A stretch of 64,000 nt of DNA, taken from assembly GCA_004020365.1 (NCBI GenBank), contig SAQR01000012.1, forward strand, positions 1 to 64,000, written 5' to 3'. Below the pieces are notes generated by a model. The model saw only the letters and a program-made list of their open reading frames with translations. It searched no databases and was not told the DNA's origin. Made by a program: the position numbers and the translations under genes. The number at the start of each line of letters is the position of its first letter. Position 1 is the stretch's first letter. The DNA is from Mesorhizobium sp. (GTDB taxonomy: Bacteria; Pseudomonadota; Alphaproteobacteria; Rhizobiales; Rhizobiaceae). Of the stretch, positions 1-7,394 are shown one piece after another.

Positions 1-50
1 ACCCGGCAAATGGCAAGCCATTTCCCATCTACTCAAACGCGATTCCCCTG

Positions 51-208
51 CCCTCGAGGGGGAGATGTCGCCGAAGGCGACAGAGGGGGGTCGCCGCGCG
101 TAAAGCGCCAACCTTTTCTTTCGTCCTACGGGGCGTCGCGTCCGGTCGTGCCGACCCCCTCTGGCCTGCCCTCTTTGCCACCACTTGGCATCTCCCCCTC
201 GAGGGGGG
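51..208. repeat. Palindromic intergenic repeat element (rhizobial type)
   Basis: Two arms in inverted orientation. The left arm at 51-93 starts with the CTCGAG-centred palindrome and runs into CGCCGAAGGCG and a GACAGAGGGGGG tract. The right arm at 153-208 carries CCCCCTCTGG and returns to TCTCCCCCTCGAGGGGGG. This is the look of the GC-rich palindromic repeats common between Mesorhizobium genes. It lies 13 bases beyond the stop codon of the GTPase gene and could act as a transcription terminator or mRNA stabiliser for that gene. A related fragment is near 35935. Confidence 0.6.
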
Positions 209-220
209 AGATCAGCCGCT

Positions 221-1324
221 TCACCGCCCAGCAATCGCCAGCGGGTTGTTTTCCAGCGCTGCGCGGTCCGGTGTGTCGATCGATGGCCGGTTGGTGAAGG
301 CGGCAAACAGCCGGCGGACGTAATCTTCCGGCATGTCGAGCGTGATCAGCACCAGCCTTGTGCCGCGTTGGCCGTCCGGCCAAGACGGCAGCCGCGCCGG
401 CGGATGCAGGATCTTCTGCACGCCGTGCACGACCAGCGGTCGCGACGGGTCTTCCAGCAATTCGATGACGCCCTTCATGCGCAGCAGGCGCTCGCCATGC
501 GCCGATCGCAACAGGTCTAAAAACATCTCGATCGCCGAAAACGGCACCGGCCCGTCATGAACCAGCGAGTAGGAGCGTACGCGGGAATCGTGCCGATGAT
601 CGTGGTCATGGTCGCCGTGGTCATGATCGCCATGGTGGTGATCATGGCTGGCTTCCTCGCCCAGCCAGCGCCGCACGTCGGCGGACTTGCTGGCCGGATT
701 ATAAAGGCCGCAATCGAGCAGCGCCGCTGCATCGGTGCTTCCATCGCCAGCGTCGAGCAGTTCGGCACCCGGATTGATCTGCCGCAGCCGTGCCCGCAAG
801 GCCTCGACATCGCGCGGATCGGTGGCCAGATCGGCCTTCGTCAGCACGATGCGGTCGGCGACCGCCACCTGCTTCACTGCCTCGACATGGGCGTCGAGCG
901 TCGCATCGCCGTTGACCGCGTCGACCAGCGTGATGACGCCGTCGAGCCGGAAAGCCTGGACCAGCGCCGGATGCGCCATGATCGACTGCAGCACCGGCGC
1001 CGGATCGGCGAGGCCGGTAGTTTCGATGACGACGCGGGCAAGCCGGGCGATGCGGCCGGTCTGCAGCCGGTCGACGAGATCGGCCAGCGTGTCGACCAGT
1101 TCGCCGCGCACCGTGCAGCAGAGACAGCCGTCGGAAAGCTGGATGATGCCATCGGAAGCCTGTTCGACCAGGAGATGGTCGATCGCCACTTCGCCGAACT
1201 CGTTGATGATGACCGCGGTGTCGGCGAGTGCGGGATCCCTGAGCAGCCGGTTGAGCAGCGTCGTCTTGCCGGCGCCGAGAAAACCGGTCAGCACCGAGAC
1301 TGCGATGGGAAAGCCGCTGCTCAT
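221..1324 (-). CDS. COG0523 (CobW/ZNG1-like) G3E GTPase, putative metallochaperone
   Basis: A 367-residue G3E P-loop GTPase. The N-terminus carries the Walker A motif GFLGAGKTTLLN (about residues 14-25), the COG0523 metal-binding CxCC motif in DGCLCCTVRGEL (about 66-77) and a TKAD guanine-specificity motif. A histidine/aspartate-rich stretch (HDHHHGDHDHGDHDHDH) near residue 228 fits metal binding, and a CobW C-terminal domain follows. Members of the family deliver or insert metals, usually zinc or cobalt, in the cytoplasm. It starts only 4 nt after the D,D-carboxypeptidase gene stops, so the two are probably co-transcribed. No zinc-regulator site was identified, so the metal is not settled. 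Confidence 0.9.
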   Translation of the reverse strand: MSSGFPIAVSVLTGFLGAGKTTLLNRLLRDPALADTAVIINEFGEVAIDHLLVEQASDGIIQLSDGCLCCTVRGELVDTLADLVDRLQTGRIARLARVVIETTGLADPAPVLQSIMAHPALVQAFRLDGVITLVDAVNGDATLDAHVEAVKQVAVADRIVLTKADLATDPRDVEALRARLRQINPGAELLDAGDGSTDAAALLDCGLYNPASKSADVRRWLGEEASHDHHHGDHDHGDHDHDHRHDSRVRSYSLVHDGPVPFSAIEMFLDLLRSAHGERLLRMKGVIELLEDPSRPLVVHGVQKILHPPARLPSWPDGQRGTRLVLITLDMPEDYVRRLFAAFTNRPSIDTPDRAALENNPLAIAGR

Positions 1325-1328
1325 CTGG

Positions 1329-2522
1329 CTAGTTCATGGCCTTGGCCGGCTGGACGTTCTGCGCCGCGGTTGCGGAACCGATCACTGCCGGCTCGGCGCC
1401 GGGCGGCGGCGGCAGGTCGGGCCGCCAGCTCGGCAGCGGCACGTCGGCAAATTCCCGGCCCGATCCATCGAGCATGGCTTTCGGTATCGGCCCGGTGGCG
1501 CCGCCAAGGCCGACCGCGACCAATGTCGGCGCGTCGAGCTTTTTCTGGTAGGGCGATTTCGGCGCCTTCTTGTCGCCGACGGGGGCGGCAGCTTCCGACT
1601 GCTCCTTGGCCGGTTTCTTCCTGCAAATCTCGTCATTCAGGTCATTGACCGATGTGGTGTCGCCATAGGAAGGCAGCGCCGCCACAGTCAGCCAGCCCGC
1701 TGTCGGCGTGGCAAAGCCGTGGTCGAGCAGCCTGGCGACGGTCTCGGCGCGGGTGATCGCCGATTTCTCGCCAAGCACCACCGCCACCAGCGTGCGCCCG
1801 TCGCGTGTTGCCGAGCCGATCAGGTTGAAGCCCGAGGGACAGACGAAACCAGTTTTCATGCCGTCGGCGCCGGGATAGCGGCCGATCAGCAGATTGTAAT
1901 TCGGGATCCGCTTCTTGCCGACGGCCAGGCCCTCGATCGAGAACCATGAGGCATATTGTGGAAATTCCGTGCGGATCGCCATCACCAGCAAGCCGAGATC
2001 GCGCGCCGTCGTGTACTGGTCCGGCGAAAACAGCCCGTTCGGGTTGACGAAATGCGATCCGGTCATGCCGAGCCGGCGCGCCTCGGCGTTCATGCGTTCG
2101 GCGAAAGCGGCCTGCGAACCGCCGATATTCTCACCGATGGCCATGGCGACGTCGTTGGCCGATTTGACCAGCATCATCTTCAGCGCGTTGTCGAGCCGCA
2201 TCACCGAGCCCGGCTTGAAGCCCATCTTGCTCGGCGGTTCGCTGGCGGAACGCTTCGTCACCTTGATCGGCGAATCAAGCTGGACCTCGCCGGCGGCAAT
2301 CGCACGAAACGCCACATAGGCGGTCATCAGCTTGGTCAGCGAGGCGGGATACCAGCGCTCGAAAGCCTCCTGGTGCTGGAGGATCTTGCCGTTCTCCAAG
2401 TCGAACACGATCGTCGGATTGGCGAGAGCCGGACCGGCCAGCGCCGGCAGCGCCACGGCGCCCGCCAGCAATAATGCATGTCGCGCAAAAGTGTGCAGCG
2501 GTTTTGCGATAACGACACGCAT
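1329..2522 (-). CDS. D-alanyl-D-alanine carboxypeptidase (peptidase S11)
   Basis: Serine-type D,D-carboxypeptidase that trims the terminal D-Ala from peptidoglycan stem peptides in the periplasm. All three penicillin-binding motifs are present: SLTK (about residues 61-64), SAN (about 121-123) and KTG (about 223-225). The hydrophobic stretch ALLLAGAVALPALAGPALA is a signal peptide. The C-terminal part, after about residue 260, is proline- and alanine-rich and does not look like a PBP5 C-terminal domain. The start at 2522 is the last Met before the signal peptide; in-frame starts also exist at 2546 and 2597. The first 16 codons overlap a palindromic repeat (see findings). Confidence 0.88.
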   Translation of the reverse strand: MRVVIAKPLHTFARHALLLAGAVALPALAGPALANPTIVFDLENGKILQHQEAFERWYPASLTKLMTAYVAFRAIAAGEVQLDSPIKVTKRSASEPPSKMGFKPGSVMRLDNALKMMLVKSANDVAMAIGENIGGSQAAFAERMNAEARRLGMTGSHFVNPNGLFSPDQYTTARDLGLLVMAIRTEFPQYASWFSIEGLAVGKKRIPNYNLLIGRYPGADGMKTGFVCPSGFNLIGSATRDGRTLVAVVLGEKSAITRAETVARLLDHGFATPTAGWLTVAALPSYGDTTSVNDLNDEICRKKPAKEQSEAAAPVGDKKAPKSPYQKKLDAPTLVAVGLGGATGPIPKAMLDGSGREFADVPLPSWRPDLPPPPGAEPAVIGSATAAQNVQPAKAMN

Positions 2523-2572
2523 AGAAACGACAACGCTAAAGCGCATCGCCCGGTCGAACGCGACGCGCTTTA
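2474..2572. repeat. Composite palindromic repeat overlapping the carboxypeptidase 5' end
   Basis: Two imperfect palindromes in tandem. The first, 2474-2522, begins GCATGTCGCGC and closes with AACGACACGC, enclosing GTGTGCAGCGGTTTTG. The second, 2538-2572, pairs AAAGCGCATCGC with GCGACGCGCTTT. From general knowledge of Mesorhizobium genomes these two palindromes are recurrent intergenic repeats. The first lies within codons 1-16 of the gene that starts at 2522. Confidence 0.6.
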
Positions 2573-2825
2573 TTTTGAGCAAATGCCTGTACCGCATGGT
2601 GGAATCCGAAATCGCCTCTTGCCGCAGTCGCCTCTGGCTCCGTAAGATTTGTTACGCGATCGCCAGCATGGTGATCCGGTCGCTATCCGGATCGCAATCT
2701 TGCGGTGCTATTTAGCCTATGTGACGTCAACATGGCAAAGTGCCTGAATGACAAATCTAAGACAGCAGGCACAATTGCCAAGCAGCAGGCAGCGCCGGTC
2801 TGCTCCAACAGCGAGATGGAACATC

Positions 2826-4010
2826 ATGCCGATCCTCAACCGCGCCGCCGAAATGCAGGACGAGGTCGCCGGCTGGCGCCGCCATCTGCACAAGACGCCA
2901 GAGCTGAATTTCGACGTCTTCGAGACCGCCGCCTTCGTCACCGAGAAGCTGAAAGCCTTCGGTTGCGACGACGTGGTGACCGGCCTCGGTAAGACCGGCG
3001 TCGTCGGCATCATTCGCGGCCGCCTCGGCGAAGGCACCAGCATCGGCCTGCGCGCCGACATGGACGCGCTGCCGCTCAGCGAGATCACCGAAAAACCCTA
3101 CGCCTCGACCATTCCGGGCAGGATGCACGCCTGCGGCCATGACGGCCACACCGCGATGCTGCTCGGTGCTGCCAAATATCTTGCCGAGACGCGCAATTTC
3201 GCCGGCTCCGTCGCAGTGATCTTCCAGCCGGCCGAAGAAGGCGGCGGCGGCGGCAACGAGATGGTCAAGGACGGCATGATGGAGCGCTTCGGCATCTCCA
3301 AGGTGTTCGGCATGCACAACATGCCGGGCCTGCCGGTCGGACAATTCGCCATCAAGCCGGGCCCGATCATGGCGGCGACCGCCGAGTTCACCATCACCGT
3401 CAAGGGCAAGGGCGGGCATGCGGCGATGCCGCACGGCACTATCGACCCGATCGTCATCACCAGCCAGCTCGTCGGCGCTCTGCAGACGATCGCCTCGCGC
3501 AGCACCGATCCGGTCGAGGCTGTCGTTGTGACGGTGACGAAATTCCACGCCGGCGACGCCTACAACGTCATCCCCGAGAGCGCCGAGATCGCCGGCACCG
3601 TGCGAACGCTGAAGAAGGAGATCGCCACGAAGGCTGAGCAGCGCCTGCGCGCCATTTGCACGGGCGTCGGCGCGGCCTTCGGCGCAACGATCGAGGTCGA
3701 TTACAAAGCCAATTATCCCGTCACCTTCAACCATCCGGAAGAAACGGTCTTTGCCAGCGATGTCGCCGCTGAAATCGCCGGCGAGGCCCATGTGCACCGC
3801 GCCATCCAGCCGGTGATGGGCGGCGAGGATTTCTCCTACATGCTGGAAGCGCGGCCGGGCGCCTTCATCTTCATCGGCAATGGCGACACCGCCGGTCTCC
3901 ACAACCCTGCCTACGACTTCAACGACGAGGTCATCCCGCACGGAATGAGCTACTGGGTGAAGCTCGCGGAGACGGCGCTGGCCGCCATAAAGCCTGCCCC
4001 TCAGGCCTGA
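2826..4010 (+). CDS. M20-family amidohydrolase (hippurate hydrolase / N-acyl amino acid amidohydrolase)
   Basis: Cytoplasmic metal-dependent hydrolase of 394 residues that splits N-acylated amino acids or related amides. It has the M20D signature: RADMDALP, then MHACGHDGHTAML (metal-binding His and Cys), the EEGGGGG acidic turn, and a C-terminal MGGEDFSYM motif that contributes another ligand. A dimerisation domain sits between. The start at 2826 (MPILNRAAEMQDEVAGWRRH) matches the usual N-terminus; an upstream in-frame start at 2748 would add a low-similarity tail. It is divergent from the carboxypeptidase gene. The natural substrate cannot be told from sequence. Confidence 0.9.
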   Translation: MPILNRAAEMQDEVAGWRRHLHKTPELNFDVFETAAFVTEKLKAFGCDDVVTGLGKTGVVGIIRGRLGEGTSIGLRADMDALPLSEITEKPYASTIPGRMHACGHDGHTAMLLGAAKYLAETRNFAGSVAVIFQPAEEGGGGGNEMVKDGMMERFGISKVFGMHNMPGLPVGQFAIKPGPIMAATAEFTITVKGKGGHAAMPHGTIDPIVITSQLVGALQTIASRSTDPVEAVVVTVTKFHAGDAYNVIPESAEIAGTVRTLKKEIATKAEQRLRAICTGVGAAFGATIEVDYKANYPVTFNHPEETVFASDVAAEIAGEAHVHRAIQPVMGGEDFSYMLEARPGAFIFIGNGDTAGLHNPAYDFNDEVIPHGMSYWVKLAETALAAIKPAPQA

Positions 4011-4080
4011 CCGGAGGGTGCGCTGCGATTTGGGATGGCTACAAGGCGGTCGGGCGCTGGACGTGGCGATGCTCCGATCG

Positions 4081-4227
4081 TCACTTCCGACCGGACCGCC
4101 TCCTCTCAAGACCGAGGGCAATGCCCAAGGCGATACCGATTCCGATACCCGCAATAATACTGTCCAACGCGACGCCGATAGCCACGCCGATCACAATGCC
4201 GAGTGTGATGTGTTTGGCATCTATCAT
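4081..4227 (-). CDS. Small glycine-zipper membrane protein (48 aa)
   Basis: An ORF running from the ATG at 4227 to the TGA at 4081-4083. It reads MIDAKHITLGIVIGVAIGVA..., continues with GIGIGIALGIALGL and ends in the basic tail ERRRSGRK. The alternating Gly/Ile/Ala pattern is a classic glycine zipper: one or two transmembrane segments with a cytoplasmic basic tail. Short proteins of this style are common in rhizobia, but I do not know a function. No strong ribosome-binding site was seen upstream, which lowers confidence. Confidence 0.45.
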   Translation of the reverse strand: MIDAKHITLGIVIGVAIGVALDSIIAGIGIGIALGIALGLERRRSGRK

Positions 4228-4299
4228 GCCGGGTCATGTAGAGTGGAAGGGGAGAGCTGCAACCGCTGGTCGGCTACCATCCGATGTTGCCTGGGATCG

Positions 4300-4599
4300 C
4301 TACGGCCCGCTCTTCGGGTCGTCGACCTCCAGCGCCTCCATGACCGGCGCCTGATCACTCGCTTCAGCCGGATCGGCAGCCTGCGGCTGTTCGCCTGTCC
4401 TGGCCTTGTACAGGGCCTTCTCGATGGCCTCTTCGATGTCGCCGATCTCGTCTTCGCGCACCTCATGACCAAAGCCGGCCGCGTCGGCATCCTGCTCGAA
4501 TTGCTGAACCAGGACGGCCACGCTCACCTCGCTTTCCGCGGGCAGGTTACCGACGTTCTCCTGCAGCCAGGTTTCAAAGAACTCTTTCGTGGCACTCAT
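4300..4599 (-). CDS. DUF768-like small protein
   Basis: A 99-residue acidic protein. The N-terminus (MSATKEFFETWLQENV), the VAVLVQQFEQDADAAGF helix and the EDEIGDIEEAIEKAL helix fit my memory of DUF768, a family largely confined to Mesorhizobium and relatives and of unknown function. The last 35 residues are a low-complexity Pro/Ala/Glu tail beyond the usual domain. There is no signal peptide or membrane segment. It lies 72 bases upstream of the glycine-zipper gene on the same strand, so the two could share a transcript. Confidence 0.7.
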   Translation of the reverse strand: MSATKEFFETWLQENVGNLPAESEVSVAVLVQQFEQDADAAGFGHEVREDEIGDIEEAIEKALYKARTGEQPQAADPAEASDQAPVMEALEVDDPKSGP

Positions 4600-4836
4600 G
4601 CGGGTCTCTCCTTCGGCACACTAAAGCGCGGCGGTGGTGCGAAGTTCCGCTATTTTCCGGCTCATCTTTGCGGTCCACACGCGGGGTTCAATCGTGGGTG
4701 ACGAGGATGCAATTTCGAATTGTGGACAAAAGCCTCTCGACGGCCATGCTTCAACGGCCATTGTCGAAAACCCGAGTGATTGGGTGCAGAGCGCTCTTGG
4801 CGAAACGATCCGAAGCGGCTATGTGTCGGGCCGCGT

Positions 4837-4913
4837 GGTCCCGTAGCTCAGTAGGATAGAGCGGCAGATTCCTAATCTGTAGGTCACAGGTTCGATTCCT
4901 GTCGGGATCACCA
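4837..4913 (+). tRNA. tRNA-Arg (anticodon CCT)
   Basis: A complete cloverleaf of 77 nt. Acceptor arms GGTCCCG and CGGGATC pair fully, the D stem is GCTC/GAGC, the anticodon stem is GCAGA/TCTGT with loop TTCCTAA, giving anticodon CCT at 4871-4873, and the T loop is TTCGATT. The 3' CCA is encoded. This tRNA reads the rare AGG codon. tRNA genes of this kind often serve as integration sites, and the accessory stretch that follows (5.2-11.3 kb) fits that, but no repeated tRNA 3' end was found downstream in the window. Confidence 0.95.
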
Positions 4914-5199
4914 ATCATGCATGGAGATGAGAACCTCCGAGTCGTCATCTTGACTCTCCGTTTCGACACCTGGATCGCCACCTGTAATCAAGTGGCTGAG
5001 AACCTCTTGGTTGCCAAAGCCACCGGGAGCGGATGGCGAGGAATTTCGATCGCGGCGGCCTCGTCAGGATCCTGGAAGCTGCCTGACTTGCAGAGGCCAG
5101 ACTTGCAGAGGCTTGACCTGCTGGAGATATCCGAAGAAGGCGAGCACCCTTCCGGGGTTGCAGCCCTTCCGAGTTCTCCCGCTTCTAACAGCTAGTCCG

Positions 5200-5829
5200 T
5201 CACAGGGTCAGCACGATGTGCGAGAGTCGGCCGAGTTCGACCAGGCGGTCGAGCAGGTCTGGCGTATTCGCGAAATCGTCGGAACTCAGGACGTCAATCG
5301 CGGATTCGTCGACGCGGGTCCCAAACAGGATCAGGCATTTTTCTTCGTCGAAACGCCGCGATGTCCAGATCATGCCGTCGAGTGTCGAATCGGCGTCGTG
5401 GATAGCTTGTGCCCAAGCTCTTGTTGATGGGTAGGAGGATGGCGGGGTGTCGATCAATGACTGGCGGGTGATGCCCCACTTGTTGAGATCTGGCTCAAAG
5501 AGGCGGGCTAGCTTCAAGTTGCGGTCGATCTCGATGCGCGAGCCAGCGAGTTCCTCGACCTTGGTCAGCGGGACTGTCTTAAAGACCGCTGCGGGGTCGA
5601 TGTCATGGAACACTGACTCGTAGGCGGCGCATCCGAAAGAAGTCGCTGCGTACATGGTCGGCACCTGGATGCCCGCGCCTGTGAAAGGGGCGAACCTCGA
5701 GGAGCCGAAGCCGGGATTGAACTCGTGCGCGCGCCGGTTGCGTGAGTGTACGCGATACAGTTCCGTCCCGGCGGGAAGCACCAGGACGTTACATCTAAGG
5801 TCCGGAGGCGGAGCCGGGACGGATGTCAA
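5200..5829 (-). CDS. RES-domain toxin (NAD+-degrading)
   Basis: A 209-residue RES-domain protein, the toxin half of Xre-RES type II toxin-antitoxin modules. Family members degrade cellular NAD+. The conserved pocket residues can be seen: the Arg in LYRVHSR (about residue 26), Tyr in PTMYAA (about 60), Glu in AYESVFHD (about 71) and a Ser in WTSRRF. Length is a little above the usual 150-200 residues. The start codon overlaps the stop of the upstream antitoxin gene by 4 nt (ATGA), so translation is probably coupled, with antitoxin made first. Confidence 0.88.
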   Translation of the reverse strand: MTSVPAPPPDLRCNVLVLPAGTELYRVHSRNRRAHEFNPGFGSSRFAPFTGAGIQVPTMYAATSFGCAAYESVFHDIDPAAVFKTVPLTKVEELAGSRIEIDRNLKLARLFEPDLNKWGITRQSLIDTPPSSYPSTRAWAQAIHDADSTLDGMIWTSRRFDEEKCLILFGTRVDESAIDVLSSDDFANTPDLLDRLVELGRLSHIVLTL

Positions 5830-6578
5830 CCGGCCGCTTCCTCTCCCAGCTTACGTGCCGCTTCGACGACCGCGGCTACCTTGCCCAGGTTTTCCGAAGG
5901 AACCCCTCCGTCCAGCCACGGATTCGACGAAACGAACCAGAAGGCGACCTGCCACTGGCTCATGCCGGGCGGCAGCGCATCCAGCACCTGTGCAACCGCC
6001 GGGTCAGGCTTGCCGTCCTTGAACTGAAACGCGGGAAAGAGTTCGCGGCCGCCTAGCTGCACGGAGAATGCCTTCTTTTCGGCCTTCCACCTGGACCCCG
6101 TCGCGCTTCTGTTGCGGGCGCTGTGCCCTGCCATTTCGGCCAGTTCGCCGCTCGTGAGGCAGGGAACCATCTCCGCGAACTTCACCCGTGCCCTGGCGTT
6201 GTCAGCCTCGACCTTCGAACGGACGGCCGACATCGGGTCGTTGGCGGGCAGCATGGCCTCCACCAGGAGTTCCATGTTCCGCTCCGACATCTCGGCCCTT
6301 TTTCTTGCAACGACTGCGCTGATCGGTTCCAGCAATCGGACGGCGGCGGGATCCAGTTTTTCGGAGGGCGCCAGGCCGCCGAAGACGTCCCTTACCGCCT
6401 TCCTCACGAGGGCTCTGAATCGCTTTGACCCTGCGGCCTTGAGGTTCCGGCTTCGGAGTCCGTTCTTCCCGGTGGCCAGCCTCGGTGCGTCCGCTGCGGT
6501 CAGTCTTTCCATCAGCGTGTCCGCCATCAGCCGTTCGATTTCGGCCTCCTTGAGCATGCTGGACGGTGCACTCGTCAT
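5826..6578 (-). CDS. Xre/MbcA/ParS-like antitoxin
   Basis: A 250-residue partner of the RES toxin. The C-terminal third (KAFSVQLGGRELFPAFQF, then a VLDALPPGMSQWQVAFWF block and NPWLDGG) is the toxin-binding Xre/MbcA/ParS-like domain typical of genes before RES. The N-terminal two thirds are helical and charged and probably bind DNA or extend the fold; they are longer than in minimal antitoxins. The start at 6578 has a GGAGG five to six bases upstream. Just upstream lie a short palindrome AGTAATTACT (6602-6611) and repeated ACTTAC words, a likely autoregulatory operator. It would neutralise the toxin and repress its own promoter. Confidence 0.8.
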   Translation of the reverse strand: MTSAPSSMLKEAEIERLMADTLMERLTAADAPRLATGKNGLRSRNLKAAGSKRFRALVRKAVRDVFGGLAPSEKLDPAAVRLLEPISAVVARKRAEMSERNMELLVEAMLPANDPMSAVRSKVEADNARARVKFAEMVPCLTSGELAEMAGHSARNRSATGSRWKAEKKAFSVQLGGRELFPAFQFKDGKPDPAVAQVLDALPPGMSQWQVAFWFVSSNPWLDGGVPSENLGKVAAVVEAARKLGEEAAG

Positions 6579-7058
6579 CGGAGCCTCCAACAAGTGAGAT
6601 TAGTAATTACTTACGCCACTTACTTATATCACGTGCAGGCATTCTTCAACCGGAAGGTCGGCAACGGCCGTTCCAGGGTAGCCATAATGCTGATTGATAC
6701 GCCGGTGGAGACGGTGGGATCGCCAGGGCGACCCCAACATCTACTCCTTCCCGCTCGGCGGCGGCAGGTACGGCATCGAAGCAGTCCGCGTGCTTGCCGA
6801 CGATCTCATCAGCATGCGCCAACCCGAATGCGACGCTTCTGGACGCTCAGGAGTAGGCCAACGGCGACAACTGCCCGGACGCCATCGTCGCCTATGACCC
6901 CGTAACCCAAATGGGTCATGCGCGGCCCATCGAAGGCACTCATAATTGATAGCTATTCGGCGGGCCGGTAAACCACGATCATTCTATTGCGTGGGGAGTA
7001 CCCTGTGCCCCGTATATATTTGGGAGCAACCGGTGGGGAGCGTTATGGGGAAGCATCT
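6579..7058. other. Gene-poor stretch with decayed coding fragments
   Basis: No intact gene is visible. From about 6600 to 6640 the DNA is AT-rich and holds the toxin-antitoxin promoter. From about 6690 to 6950 there are reading-frame fragments on the plus strand with plausible protein composition (DPNIYSFPLGGGRYGIEAVR, then in another frame NGDNCPDAIVAYDP). They are separated by a stop and a frame change, suggesting a decayed gene I cannot identify. The remainder to 7058 shows nothing beyond the ribosome-binding site of the next small gene. Confidence 0.35.
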
Positions 7059-7265
7059 GTGGTTAGCTTGGCGTTAGCCTGCTCGGGAATACTGTTGAAC
7101 CCGCCGGTCGCTGAGGCGAAAGCTTTCAAAGATTTCCAGGGCAAGCAATGCAACCGCGATTACAGACGGCTCTGCCCAATGATGCCGATCGGCAAATGCG
7201 ATCTTGAAAGCAAGATCGAGCAGTTGTCACTGCCCTGCAAGGCATTCGTCGAGGAGCACAGATAG
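7059..7265 (+). CDS. Small secreted cysteine-rich protein
   Basis: A 68-residue ORF from a GTG at 7059 with GGGGA seven bases upstream. It opens with a hydrophobic leader (VSLALACSGILLNPPVAEA) that looks like a signal peptide. The mature part has four cysteines in C-x8-C-x6-C-x13-C order within QCNRDYRRLCP and GKCDLESKIEQLSLPCKAF. The spacing recalls the short Cys-rich repeats found in some proteobacterial periplasmic proteins, but I cannot name the family. A longer reading from a TTG at 6987 is less likely because its first 24 residues are not signal-like. Confidence 0.45.
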   Translation: MVSLALACSGILLNPPVAEAKAFKDFQGKQCNRDYRRLCPMMPIGKCDLESKIEQLSLPCKAFVEEHR

Positions 7266-7394
7266 GAGTCACTATTGCACTTGCCACACTGACCGCATTC
7301 ATCCCGCCGGGCGAAGCCAGCTACGACCGCGATGGTGTCCAAGCTCAGCGGTGGTGAGAGAATGCCTCAAGCCTGCTGCATGATGGAGGGCAAC

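Noticed and set aside
557-1648. Long plus-strand ORF opposite the GTPase and carboxypeptidase genes
   Set aside because: It is an antisense shadow of high-GC coding DNA; composition is Arg/Ala-rich without motifs, and both opposing genes have clear catalytic signatures.
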